Shown here: in pieces, positions 23,986 through 30,960 of the stretch
Layout: the number at the start of each line of letters is the position of its first letter
How positions within the stretch are numbered: position 1 is the stretch's first letter
Assembly (NCBI GenBank): GCA_934276485.1
Contig: CAKQTE010000063.1
Location: 1-35,217 of the forward strand
Direction: 5' to 3'
From: an uncultured Spirochaetales bacterium
GTDB taxonomy: Bacteria; Spirochaetota; Spirochaetia; Sphaerochaetales; Sphaerochaetaceae
Length of the DNA: 35,217 nt
Notes under the pieces: model-generated
Seen by the model: only the letters and a program-made list of their open reading frames with translations
Told to the model about the DNA's origin: nothing
The model's database searches: none
Program-made: the position numbers and the translations under genes

Positions 23986-24069
23986 TACCCGACACGAGAC
24001 TCGAACTCGCAATCTATTGCTAGAATCTGGACCTGAACCAGACGCGTCTACCAATTCCGCCAATCGGGC
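23986..24069 (-). tRNA. tRNA-Leu (anticodon CAG)
   Basis: 84 nt on the minus strand. Acceptor strands GCCCGAT and GTCGGGT pair over seven positions with terminal G-U pairs, and the discriminator is A. The anticodon arm is TCTGG-TTCAGGT-CCAGA, giving anticodon CAG. A long class II variable arm (ATTCTAGCAATAGATTG region) precedes the T-arm GCGAG-TTCGAGT-CTCGT. GGCGGAATTGGTAGACGCG is the typical Leu D-arm. The CCA end is not encoded. It reads codon CUG. Confidence 0.95.
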
Positions 24070-24083
24070 ATGCGCTGAAAACA

Positions 24084-24113
24084 AGGATACTTTCATTTTG
24101 TCAGTGGTGTCAA
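24084..24113 (-). promoter_or_regulatory. tRNA-Leu promoter
   Basis: On the minus strand a perfect TTGACA (24113-24108), an 18-base spacer and TATCCT (24089-24084). The start point would be about 7-8 bases upstream of the mature tRNA 5' end. Confidence 0.65.
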
Positions 24114-24141
24114 CATCTGCCAATTGTTAACAAGATTAGAA

Positions 24142-24150
24142 TGATATAAA
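24142..24150 (+). promoter_or_regulatory. Extended -10 promoter of the ymdB-like gene
   Basis: TGA followed by TATAAA at 24145-24150, eight bases before the ATG at 24159. ATTGTT at 24123-24128 is a possible -35 with 16-base spacing. No SD precedes the ATG, so the mRNA may be leaderless or nearly so. Confidence 0.5.
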
Positions 24151-24158
24151 CTCAAAGC

Positions 24159-24965
24159 ATGATCAGAGTTCTATTTTTAGGTGAAATAGTCGGAAGACCT
24201 GGAATTGCTACTTTGAAAAAAGAGCTAGCGACTTTAAAAAAGGATTTCGATATAGATTATACAATTGCGAATGCAGAGGGATGCACAAATGGCTTCGGCT
24301 TGGGAGTTGCGCACTCAATCCAGCTATCGAAGCTTGGAATAGACCTTCTTACAGGCGGAGAGAAAATCTTCTATAAGCCTGACATGGTTGAATTCATAAA
24401 CAAATCAAGCTTTATTCTGAGGCCAATGAACTTTCCCCCAGCATCCCCTGGAAAGTGTTTCAAGAATGTAAACATAAAAGGAAAGGATCTCCTAATCATC
24501 AATATAATCGGAGAATCAGGACTCACTCGCTTGAGTGTCAACAACCCTTTTGTTGCTATCGATAGTTTCTTGAAGAAAGTATCGAATGAAACTGTAGTGC
24601 TTGTATGCTTCCACGCTGCAATGAGCGCTGAAAAAGCTACGATGATGCACTATCTAGATGGAAGGGTCTCTTCTGTTATAGGAACGCACACAAAGGTACT
24701 TACTGCAGATGCGAAAATCACAGATAAAAGCACTGCTTATATAACAGATACAGGAAGAGTAGGATCTTTGATGAGTGTTGGAGGCTTGGATCCAGATATA
24801 GAGATCAATAAGTTCAAGTCCCAGATTCCAACCAGAAGCAAAGAATGTTGGCGCGATTGTGTTCTTCAGGGCGTTGTTGTTGATATCGATGAAGTAAGTG
24901 GCAAAACAGTTGGTATCACACCAATCAATAGAAGAGTCAATGTCGACGAGCCAAGGGAGAGATAG
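24159..24965 (+). CDS. YmdB-like (TIGR00282) metallophosphoesterase with altered metal site
   Basis: A 268-residue protein matching the YmdB family over its length. Canonical YmdB is a cytoplasmic dinuclear-metal phosphodiesterase active on 2',3'-cyclic nucleotides. Here several metal ligands appear changed: the first motif is GEIVG (residues 8-12) where GDVVG is usual, NAEG replaces NGEN, and GGEKIF (66-71) replaces GNHTW. CFHAA (about residue 151) and GTHTK (about 175) each keep the first His, but the second His of GTHTH is Lys. The C-terminal TAYITDTGRVGS is conserved. Metal binding may differ or the activity may be lost. It heads the run leading into lptCAB-rpoN, one base before the next gene. 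Confidence 0.82.
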   Translation: MIRVLFLGEIVGRPGIATLKKELATLKKDFDIDYTIANAEGCTNGFGLGVAHSIQLSKLGIDLLTGGEKIFYKPDMVEFINKSSFILRPMNFPPASPGKCFKNVNIKGKDLLIINIIGESGLTRLSVNNPFVAIDSFLKKVSNETVVLVCFHAAMSAEKATMMHYLDGRVSSVIGTHTKVLTADAKITDKSTAYITDTGRVGSLMSVGGLDPDIEINKFKSQIPTRSKECWRDCVLQGVVVDIDEVSGKTVGITPINRRVNVDEPRER

Positions 24966-24966
24966 C

Positions 24967-25377
24967 ATGAAACAGAAAGCTACAGTGATTGAAAACAAAG
25001 GTGACGAGATTATCGTTGGTTGTGACAAATCAGCATGCGAAGGTTGCCATGGTTCAATGTTCTGTACACATAAGGATAACTTCTTCGAGGCATTGAATCC
25101 TGAGAATATAGAGCTAAAGAAAGGTGACAAGATCGAACTTGATATGCCTAGCGGCAAGACCATCAAATCCATTCTTCTTAGCTTAGGGCTTCCTCTAATA
25201 ATGTTCCTTCCAGGATACTTTGTAGGAAAGCTATTTACTTCAAACGAACTACTGTTGTTGTTATGGGCGATTGCCTTCATGGCATTGGGATTCCTCTTCT
25301 CAGGTATGTACTTCAAATCCAGAAAGAAAGAGTACTCCCCTTCTATATTGTCAAAGATTGAGGAGAGTAAAGAGTAA
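24967..25377 (+). CDS. RseC/RnfD-associated SoxR-reducer family membrane protein
   Basis: A 136-residue protein of the RseC family. The N-terminal domain has a cysteine cluster (CDKSACEGCHGSMFC) like that of RseC proteins, followed by GDKIELDMP. Two hydrophobic segments follow at about residues 70-92 and 96-118 (SILLSLGLPLIMFLPGYFVG; LLLLLWAIAFMALGFLF). RseC-type proteins act at the cytoplasmic membrane in SoxR reduction or envelope-stress control; the role in spirochaetes is not established. The ATG at 24967 has GGGAG seven bases upstream. Longer readings in this frame overlap the upstream gene and have no support. Confidence 0.75.
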   Translation: MKQKATVIENKGDEIIVGCDKSACEGCHGSMFCTHKDNFFEALNPENIELKKGDKIELDMPSGKTIKSILLSLGLPLIMFLPGYFVGKLFTSNELLLLLWAIAFMALGFLFSGMYFKSRKKEYSPSILSKIEESKE

Positions 25378-25378
25378 A

Positions 25379-25906
25379 GTGCGAAGAATCGCTTTGATTG
25401 TAGCTATATTCATTCTATTGGTTGGATGCACATTTTCAGAAGAGGCCAACACAGAAAAGACTGAAAAGGAGCACCTGCCTACCCTAATGCTTGAAAACGC
25501 TTCCTATACAATAGGTCAGCGAGGACAACGACCTATCAAGCTTGAAGGGGCTAAGGTTACATTCTACTCTGATGACAACAATGCACGCCTAGAGGATTTC
25601 TCATTCTATCAACTAGATGAAAATGGGGATGTTGAACTACGAGGGAGTGCTACAAAAGGCATAATGAATACATCTACCAATGTAATTGAACTAGATGGTA
25701 ATGTTCATCTTCTTCAAGTAGAGTCCGAAATGGAGATCAAAGCAGAGTACATTGTTTTCGATGCAGACAATGAAGAAATATCCGCAGATGGATTAGTTAT
25801 GATAAAATCCAAGGATGGCGAGTTTGCTGGCATTGGTTTCAAAGGAGACCTGCGAGAACAGCGCTACACATTCGATAATCTGGAAAAAGGAAAGATAGAG
25901 AATTGA
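25379..25906 (+). CDS. lptC: LptC-like lipoprotein, LPS transport bridge
   Basis: A 175-residue protein. Starting at the GTG at 25379 it has a short signal with lipobox LVGC (MRRIALIVAIFILLVGCTF), so it should be lipid-anchored rather than held by a transmembrane helix as in E. coli. The remainder is the beta-jellyroll type of LptC/LptA: KLEGAKVTFYSDDN, NVIELDGNVHLLQVES, MEIKAEYIVFDADNEEISAD. It should pass LPS from LptB2FG to LptA in the periplasm. There is no good SD (GGAG is about 13 bases away), so translation may be coupled to the preceding gene. Its TGA overlaps the TTG start of lptA. The order lptC-lptA-lptB supports the call. Confidence 0.8.
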   Translation: MRRIALIVAIFILLVGCTFSEEANTEKTEKEHLPTLMLENASYTIGQRGQRPIKLEGAKVTFYSDDNNARLEDFSFYQLDENGDVELRGSATKGIMNTSTNVIELDGNVHLLQVESEMEIKAEYIVFDADNEEISADGLVMIKSKDGEFAGIGFKGDLREQRYTFDNLEKGKIEN

Positions 25907-26523
25907 AGAAAGCACTTTTGACTTTGATCATTTTAATTTGCTCACTATCTGTATTTCCAACCTCCCTGTCATTCTCGGGAGGACGAAGTTCTTTATCCTT
26001 AAGAGAAGGAAAAGAAGAAGTCGTACTATCTGAAGGCGCTGTAATCACACTTGATGATATGACTATCAAGAGTGAGAAAATCACATTATCTGGCACAGAT
26101 TGGCGCTATGTGAATAGCGAAGGTGCAACATATATAACAGATGAAAAGAATGGCTTGGATATCAAGGCTGTTGGTCTATGGTTTGACAGGGAAAGAGAAT
26201 ATCTATCAATTGAGTCATGGTTTGAGATACAAGATACAGAGAACGAACTATCTGCAATGGGTGGCTCCATGTATTTTGATATGAAAAACAAGGTTCTGGA
26301 ACTAAAACAGCAAGTGACTCTTACAAAGATCACAGACGACAGTGTGATGAGATGCAGTGCTGAATCGGTAGTTTACGATAGGCAAAATCAAACATTGACC
26401 TTATCATCAAATGCACGAGTAACTCTCGACTTTGATCAATATAGAGCAGAGATGATCAGCATCAATCTTGATACTAATGAAATAAAGCTTGAGGGCAGAA
26501 TAGAGGGATCTATCAATGGCTGA
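25903..26523 (+). CDS. lptA: LptA-like periplasmic LPS-transport protein
   Basis: A 206-residue OstA-domain protein. The signal peptide (LKKALLTLIILICSLSVFPT) is followed by repeated beta-strands of the LptA jellyroll: VVLSEGAVITLDDMTIKSEK, YLSIESWFEIQ, CSAESVVYDRQNQTLTLSSN and INLDTNEIKLEGRIEG. It would form the periplasmic bridge for LPS. The TTG start at 25903 overlaps the lptC stop, with AAGGAAAG eight bases upstream. It overlaps lptB by eight bases. Its presence implies an outer membrane with LPS-like glycolipid, unlike Treponema pallidum or Borrelia. Confidence 0.82.
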   Translation: MKKALLTLIILICSLSVFPTSLSFSGGRSSLSLREGKEEVVLSEGAVITLDDMTIKSEKITLSGTDWRYVNSEGATYITDEKNGLDIKAVGLWFDREREYLSIESWFEIQDTENELSAMGGSMYFDMKNKVLELKQQVTLTKITDDSVMRCSAESVVYDRQNQTLTLSSNARVTLDFDQYRAEMISINLDTNEIKLEGRIEGSING

Positions 26524-27256
26524 TATACTTCAAGTTGAACATCTATCAAAATGGTATGGAAAGAAGCATGTCGTAAAAGACATATCCTTTTCCATGTCCT
26601 CCAATGAAATAACTGGTCTCTTGGGCCCTAATGGTGCAGGAAAAACAACATCATTCTATATGATCGTTGGATTTATCAAAGCAAGTGATGGAAAGATTTC
26701 CCTCAATGGAAAGGAGATCACGAGTCTTCCTATGCACTCTAGGTCAAAACTAGGACTTGCATATCTTCCACAGGAGCCATCGATATTCAGAAAGCTTACA
26801 GTAGAGAACAATATCAAGCTTGTACTGGAGACAAGAAAGGACCTAACAAAAGAAGATAGAAAGCAAAAACTGGAAGAACTGCTTTCTGACTTTGGAATTG
26901 AGAGAGTTGCAAAGCAATATGGCTATACGCTCTCTGGTGGCGAAAGGCGTAGAACAGAAATCGCGCGTGCACTTGCAACGGACCCGAAATTCCTACTTCT
27001 AGATGAACCTTTTGCGGGAATTGACCCTAAAGCTGTATATGAGATCAAGCAATTGGTAAGAGGCTTATCTGAAAAAGGAATCGGTATTCTCTTAACAGAC
27101 CACAACGTAAGAGATACTTTGGAAATCACATCAACAGCTCACATCATCTCTGAAGGAAACATCCTTGTCTCTGGATCCAGAGAGGAAGTAATAGCAAATC
27201 CTATGGCAAAGGAAATCTACTTTGGCGCAGATTTCGAAAAGAGGATCGAACTATGA
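26516..27256 (+). CDS. lptB: LptB, ATPase of the LPS export ABC transporter
   Basis: A 246-residue cytoplasmic ABC ATPase powering LPS extraction with LptFG. Walker A is GPNGAGKTT (about residues 37-45), the Q-loop is YLPQEPSIFRKLTVENN (typical of LptB), the signature is LSGGERRRTEIARAL, and Walker B is FLLLDEPFAGIDP. The switch His is in LLTDHNVRDTL. GxDPxAV and the DHNVRDTLEI stretch separate LptB from branched-chain amino acid ATPases. AGAGGGA lies seven bases before the ATG. Its stop overlaps the rpoN start as ATGA, the lptB-rpoN adjacency also known in proteobacteria. Confidence 0.95.
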   Translation: MADILQVEHLSKWYGKKHVVKDISFSMSSNEITGLLGPNGAGKTTSFYMIVGFIKASDGKISLNGKEITSLPMHSRSKLGLAYLPQEPSIFRKLTVENNIKLVLETRKDLTKEDRKQKLEELLSDFGIERVAKQYGYTLSGGERRRTEIARALATDPKFLLLDEPFAGIDPKAVYEIKQLVRGLSEKGIGILLTDHNVRDTLEITSTAHIISEGNILVSGSREEVIANPMAKEIYFGADFEKRIEL

Positions 27257-28623
27257 GCGCACAGTCTATGACGCTGACGCAAAAGCAGGATATGCGCATG
27301 AATGTCCAATTGTTACAAACAATGGATATAATCGCACTATCGACAGAAGAACTAAAGGAAAAGATAAAGAAGGAAGCAGAGACAAACCCTACTATGGTTG
27401 TCAAGGAAGCTACTCCATCATTCAATGCACTATCGAATATCTACAGACAATCAACAGAGAAAAGCGAAAGCTATTCTGATAGCGACTACTCCACAGAGCA
27501 GGATGAGAGGCCAAACTGGATTGAAGGCACAATCAGCCAAAAGGAGTCATTGACAGAGCATCTGTTGAATCAATTGGGAGTTCTAAATATAGAAGATGGT
27601 GTCAAGAAAGCTGCAGAGACCCTCATTACAAGTCTCGATCGATATGGCTTTACAGGCGAGATGCCTGAAGAGCTACTTAGTGAGGATGAGCGGCCCTACT
27701 TCGAGGACGCTATCAAAGTTGTACAGAGCCTGGACCCAGTAGGTATCGGAGCAATTGATTGGAAGGATTCATTGATGATCCAGATCAAGGCCGAAGGCGC
27801 AATTGATTCTGAGCTGAAGATGTTCCATAAACTTATATATAACGAAATGGATAACATCAAATCCGGAAAGATATCAGATGTTGCAAAGGACCTCAAAACA
27901 GACAAGGAAGATGTAGAGTCAATGCTTGAGCTAATCCGCACTCTCACTCCTTTCCCTGGTCTTGAATACTCTACGGACTACGAGACATATATAACGCCAG
28001 AGTTGTCCATCAAGAAAGTTGATGGAAAGCTAAAGATGACATTAAACAGAGACGCTCTTCCTTCTGTTGAAGTTGATCCTACATATAGCCAAATGCAACA
28101 AGATCTGAAAGGAAACAATAACAAGGAAGAGAAAGAAGCATCACAATACCTAAAGGAAAAGCTACAGAGTGCACAGAACCTGATCAATCAGCTAGAGATC
28201 CGCGCATCCACACTCGAGCGCACTGGAGCGGTTCTTATGGAAAAACAAAAGGATTTCTTTCTCTCCGGTCCTTTATATCTTAAGGGATTGACGATGAAAG
28301 AGGTTGCTGATGAAGTTGGAGTTCATGAAGCAACCATTTCACGAGTAGCATCCTCAAAGTACATCGATACTGATTTCGGTATCTTCCATATTCGCTATCT
28401 ATTTAGTTCAAAGACCAGGAATGACGAAGGCGAAGATGTATCAAAGAACGCTATCAAGGAGATGATCCGTCAAATAATCGAAGGCAATACTTCAGCAAAG
28501 GCTCTATCTGACCAGAAAATCGCTACCGCCTTAGAAGAGAAAGGAATCAAGATAGCACGCAGAACTGTTGCAAAATACCGTAAAGAGCTCGATATTGACT
28601 CCAGCTTCAATAGAATGGCGTAG
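27253..28623 (+). CDS. rpoN: RNA polymerase sigma-54 factor
   Basis: A 456-residue sigma-54. Region I is Gln/Leu-rich (MTLTQKQDMRMNVQLLQTMD). The acidic region II includes SYSDSDYSTEQDERP, followed by the core-binding domain around residues 90-280. The helix-turn-helix is LTMKEVADEVGVHEATISRV, and the RpoN box is ARRTVAKYRKEL near the C-terminus, which reads the -24 element. It needs an enhancer-binding ATPase, none of which is encoded here. GAGG lies eight bases before the ATG. It ends the ymdB-like to rpoN transcription unit; a hairpin terminator follows. Confidence 0.96.
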   Translation: MSAQSMTLTQKQDMRMNVQLLQTMDIIALSTEELKEKIKKEAETNPTMVVKEATPSFNALSNIYRQSTEKSESYSDSDYSTEQDERPNWIEGTISQKESLTEHLLNQLGVLNIEDGVKKAAETLITSLDRYGFTGEMPEELLSEDERPYFEDAIKVVQSLDPVGIGAIDWKDSLMIQIKAEGAIDSELKMFHKLIYNEMDNIKSGKISDVAKDLKTDKEDVESMLELIRTLTPFPGLEYSTDYETYITPELSIKKVDGKLKMTLNRDALPSVEVDPTYSQMQQDLKGNNNKEEKEASQYLKEKLQSAQNLINQLEIRASTLERTGAVLMEKQKDFFLSGPLYLKGLTMKEVADEVGVHEATISRVASSKYIDTDFGIFHIRYLFSSKTRNDEGEDVSKNAIKEMIRQIIEGNTSAKALSDQKIATALEEKGIKIARRTVAKYRKELDIDSSFNRMA

Positions 28624-28630
28624 AAAAGAT

Positions 28631-28659
28631 ATATTTCTCGTGAAGAAATATTGTTTTTT
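28631..28659 (+). terminator. Terminator after rpoN
   Basis: ATATTTCT (28631-28638) and AGAAATAT (28644-28651) form an 8-bp stem with a 5-base loop, followed by TG and six Ts. The stem is AT-rich, but the T-tract is strong and it lies eight bases after the stop. Confidence 0.65.
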
Positions 28660-28679
28660 CTCTTTCTTATGAAATCCCA

Positions 28680-28702
28680 TGTTATATTGAAGATATAGGA
28701 GG
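28680..28702 (+). promoter_or_regulatory. hpf promoter and ribosome-binding site
   Basis: Extended -10: TGT followed by TATATT at 28683-28688, then a perfect AGGAGG at 28697-28702, five bases before the ATG at 28708. The expected leader is about 13 bases. No clear -35 is seen. Confidence 0.6.
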
Positions 28703-28707
28703 TGCCT

Positions 28708-29004
28708 ATGAATATAAACTTCAGAGGTATTGGATTTTCGGTAACTGATGAGGACAGAGAATTTCTTGAAAAGAAACTCAAGAAACTTTCATTCGCAGAG
28801 GATTACTTGCAGGATCTAGAGATCACAGCAAAGAAGGAAAGTAAGGGTATTGGTTTCCACCTAGACGCAATTCTCCACTTTTCATGGAAAAAAGAGAAAG
28901 CTGTTAGCCAAGACAGCTATGAGCTATATGAGGGTATTGAATTGCTAGCAGACAAAATACAATCTGCAGCAAAGAAAGAAAAAGAAAAGACAATGGGCCT
29001 ATAG
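28708..29004 (+). CDS. hpf: Ribosome hibernation-promoting factor (short HPF/RaiA type)
   Basis: A 98-residue protein of the HPF/YfiA family, which binds the 30S decoding region in stationary phase. It starts MNINFRGIGFSVTDEDREFL and has the family's two-helix, four-strand pattern, with DLEITAKKESKGIGFHLDAI and SYELYEGIELLADKIQSAAK. It lacks the C-terminal dimerisation domain of long HPF. The start at 28708 is fixed by AGGAGG five bases upstream; the GTG at 28702 lies inside that site. It forms a single-gene unit between two terminators. In many bacteria hpf lies next to rpoN, which supports the assignment. Confidence 0.88.
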   Translation: MNINFRGIGFSVTDEDREFLEKKLKKLSFAEDYLQDLEITAKKESKGIGFHLDAILHFSWKKEKAVSQDSYELYEGIELLADKIQSAAKKEKEKTMGL

Positions 29005-29012
29005 CCCAACGC

Positions 29013-29043
29013 GAGGGGGAAGCAAATGCTTCCCTCTTTCTTT
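29013..29043 (+). terminator. Terminator after hpf
   Basis: GAGGGGGAAGCA (29013-29024) pairs with TGCTTCCCTC (29027-29036), with two extra Gs bulged, followed by TTTCTTT. It is GC-rich, with a short loop, and nine bases from the stop. Confidence 0.75.
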
Positions 29044-29097
29044 GTCAAAACAAAACCAATTGTTTTCACATTGCCAAATCACTATTCTTGTCACTTG

Positions 29098-29106
29098 TGC
29101 TAATAT
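29098..29106 (+). promoter_or_regulatory. Extended -10 promoter of hprK, apparently leaderless
   Basis: TGC followed by TAATAT at 29101-29106; six bases (ATTGCC) precede the ATG at 29113. There is no SD and no convincing -35. Confidence 0.55.
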
Positions 29107-29112
29107 ATTGCC

Positions 29113-30105
29113 ATGAGTAATTTCACTGTATTGAATCTATTGGATTTAGACATCGCAGAACATAACTTTCTATCGCTTGAATGCGTATCTGGGCGCTCAG
29201 GACTTTCAAGGGCAATAACAGAGCCAAAGATCACTCGTCCAGGACTTGCCCTCTCTGGTTTCTTTGAGGATTTCTCTAGTGCATCCATCCAGCTATTTGG
29301 CCATGGAGAAGTATCTTATACGAAGTTGTTGGAAGAGAAAAACGACTACAAGACAATCGAAGAATTGTTCTCATACCAATTGCCATGCATCATCTTCTGT
29401 GAAGGTGCAATGCCTTCAGATCACCTGAAAGAACTATCTGAGAAGAATGCAATACCGCTATTGAAGACGCATCTTGATTCTGCAGATTTCTCACGACGCC
29501 TATACACTCTTCTTGATGAGGTATTTGCAAAGACAGAGACAATACATGGAGTACTGGTTGAAGTATTTGGCATCGGAGTCTTAATCACTGGTGACAGTGG
29601 AATCGGAAAGTCCGAAACAGCATTGGAGCTAATCGAAAGAGGTCATAGATTGATCTCCGATGATGCTGTAAAGATCAAGAATATTGCAGAAACAACATTG
29701 ATGGGCTCTGGAGAGAACCCTCAATTTGCACACAACATGGAGATCAGGGGACTTGGAATCATAGATTTAAGGAACATCTATGGAGTCGGTGCTATCAGAG
29801 ACAAGAAACAGATTCAGCTGGTTGTCCATCTTGAGAACTGGGACAAAGACAAATCCTACGACAGACTCGAGAGCACTCTGACTGAGACTATTCTTGGGAT
29901 AACGATTCCAAAGGTAGTAATGCCAGTAACACCTGGAAAGAACATGTCCATATGGATTGAAACTGCAGCTAGAAACGAAAGACTCAAGAAGCTCGGCTAC
30001 CACTCTGCACGTGACTTTGATGCAAGCATTTCAAACTGGATTGAAGCAGAGACAGCAAGACAGACATACTTTGGAGCAGAAATAGAGGACCCATATGGTA
30101 AGTGA
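29113..30105 (+). CDS. hprK: HPr kinase/phosphorylase
   Basis: A 330-residue bifunctional enzyme that phosphorylates HPr on its regulatory Ser and reverses this. The C-terminal catalytic domain has Walker A GDSGIGKSE (about residues 160-168), with LISDDAVKI following. The family signature EIRGLGIIDLRNIYGVGAIR lies near 210-230, and VTPGKNMSIWIETAARNERL is close to the C-terminus. The N-terminal half is the usual MurF-like domain (LECVSGRSGLSRAITEPKIT). It overlaps ptsH by 11 bases, so enzyme and substrate are made together. Confidence 0.95.
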   Translation: MSNFTVLNLLDLDIAEHNFLSLECVSGRSGLSRAITEPKITRPGLALSGFFEDFSSASIQLFGHGEVSYTKLLEEKNDYKTIEELFSYQLPCIIFCEGAMPSDHLKELSEKNAIPLLKTHLDSADFSRRLYTLLDEVFAKTETIHGVLVEVFGIGVLITGDSGIGKSETALELIERGHRLISDDAVKIKNIAETTLMGSGENPQFAHNMEIRGLGIIDLRNIYGVGAIRDKKQIQLVVHLENWDKDKSYDRLESTLTETILGITIPKVVMPVTPGKNMSIWIETAARNERLKKLGYHSARDFDASISNWIEAETARQTYFGAEIEDPYGK

Positions 30106-30361
30106 TGAATTTGTAGTACTTAATAGAGCTGGAGTTCATGCGAGGCCCGCTGCAGCGATAGCAAAAACTGCGCAGAAGTTCTCTTCAGATATTCGCCTAT
30201 CGTTGGGAACAATGACAATAAATGCAAAGTCAATAATGGGCATTATCACACTAGGTGCCATATATAAGACAACCATCAAATGCATATGCACTGGAGATGA
30301 CGAAGAGGAAGCCTTGAAGGCAATAGAAAAGCTATTTCTAAATAGATTTGATGACGTATGA
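30095..30361 (+). CDS. ptsH: Phosphocarrier protein HPr
   Basis: An 88-residue HPr. The PTS phosphorylation site is intact (RAGVHARPA, active His), and so is the Ser site used by HprK (INAKSIMGIITLGA). GAGG lies six bases before the ATG. No enzyme I or sugar-specific EII gene is in the window, so the protein may act mainly as a Ser-phosphorylated regulator, as proposed for treponemes. Four-base ATGA overlap with the next gene. Confidence 0.95.
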   Translation: MVSDEFVVLNRAGVHARPAAAIAKTAQKFSSDIRLSLGTMTINAKSIMGIITLGAIYKTTIKCICTGDDEEEALKAIEKLFLNRFDDV

Positions 30362-30960
30362 AAAAACTGACAGAAAAACAGAAAGAAATACTTAAGTTCA
30401 TCAATGAATACCTAGATCAAAATCTTAAGACGCCAACACTGAAGGATATTGCAACGCATTTTGATATAACGTCTGTTGCAGTGTACTATCAACTGCAATC
30501 AATTGAGAAAAAAGGCTATATAGAGATAGATAGAAAAGAGTCCCGAGGAATAAAACTTAGACCAGAAGATAGCCAAAAGCGAATAAACTACTCTATCCCA
30601 TTTTTCCCAGAAGAGCCTAAATATGATTTCTCGCTTGATTCTACAGATGATTATTTCTATATATCAAAAGAAGATGAACTCAAGCATCCATATGCATTCA
30701 GAGTAACGAGCCTTTCTATGAAGGATATTGGAATAATACAGGGTGATATTGCTATAATGGAGAGTGCAAAAGATGCACGCGATGGAGATATTGTGCTAGC
30801 CTGTGTTCCCGATAGACAGGAAAAAGCAGAGCTGAGGCGTTATATAAAAACACCACACTTTGTAGTATTGCAAAGCGAGAACGAGAGCATGGGAAACATA
30901 AAAAGTACTTCTGTTATCATCTATGGAGTACTCAGGAGCATAAGGAGGAACTATTCTTGA
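30358..30960 (+). CDS. LexA-like repressor without the autocleavage site
   Basis: A 200-residue protein with LexA layout. The N-terminal winged helix (LTEKQKEILKFINEYLDQNL, TPTLKDIATHFDITSVAVYY) would bind DNA. The C-terminal S24 domain keeps the catalytic Ser in SMKDIGI (Ser120). However, the region that should hold the Ala-Gly cleavage site reads PFFPEEPKYDFSLDSTDDYF (residues 81-100), with no Ala-Gly. The expected catalytic Lys (VKR in other LexA proteins) aligns with Arg160 in AELRRYI. RecA-triggered self-cleavage therefore seems unlikely, and it may not be an SOS repressor. It has no SD of its own and is likely coupled to ptsH. Its TGA overlaps the holA TTG. Confidence 0.85.
   Translation: MKKLTEKQKEILKFINEYLDQNLKTPTLKDIATHFDITSVAVYYQLQSIEKKGYIEIDRKESRGIKLRPEDSQKRINYSIPFFPEEPKYDFSLDSTDDYFYISKEDELKHPYAFRVTSLSMKDIGIIQGDIAIMESAKDARDGDIVLACVPDRQEKAELRRYIKTPHFVVLQSENESMGNIKSTSVIIYGVLRSIRRNYS

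Noticed and set aside
24654..25316. 220-codon minus-strand ORF
   Set aside because: It lies antisense to the end of the ymdB-like gene and the rseC-like gene, both well supported, and has no recognisable motif.
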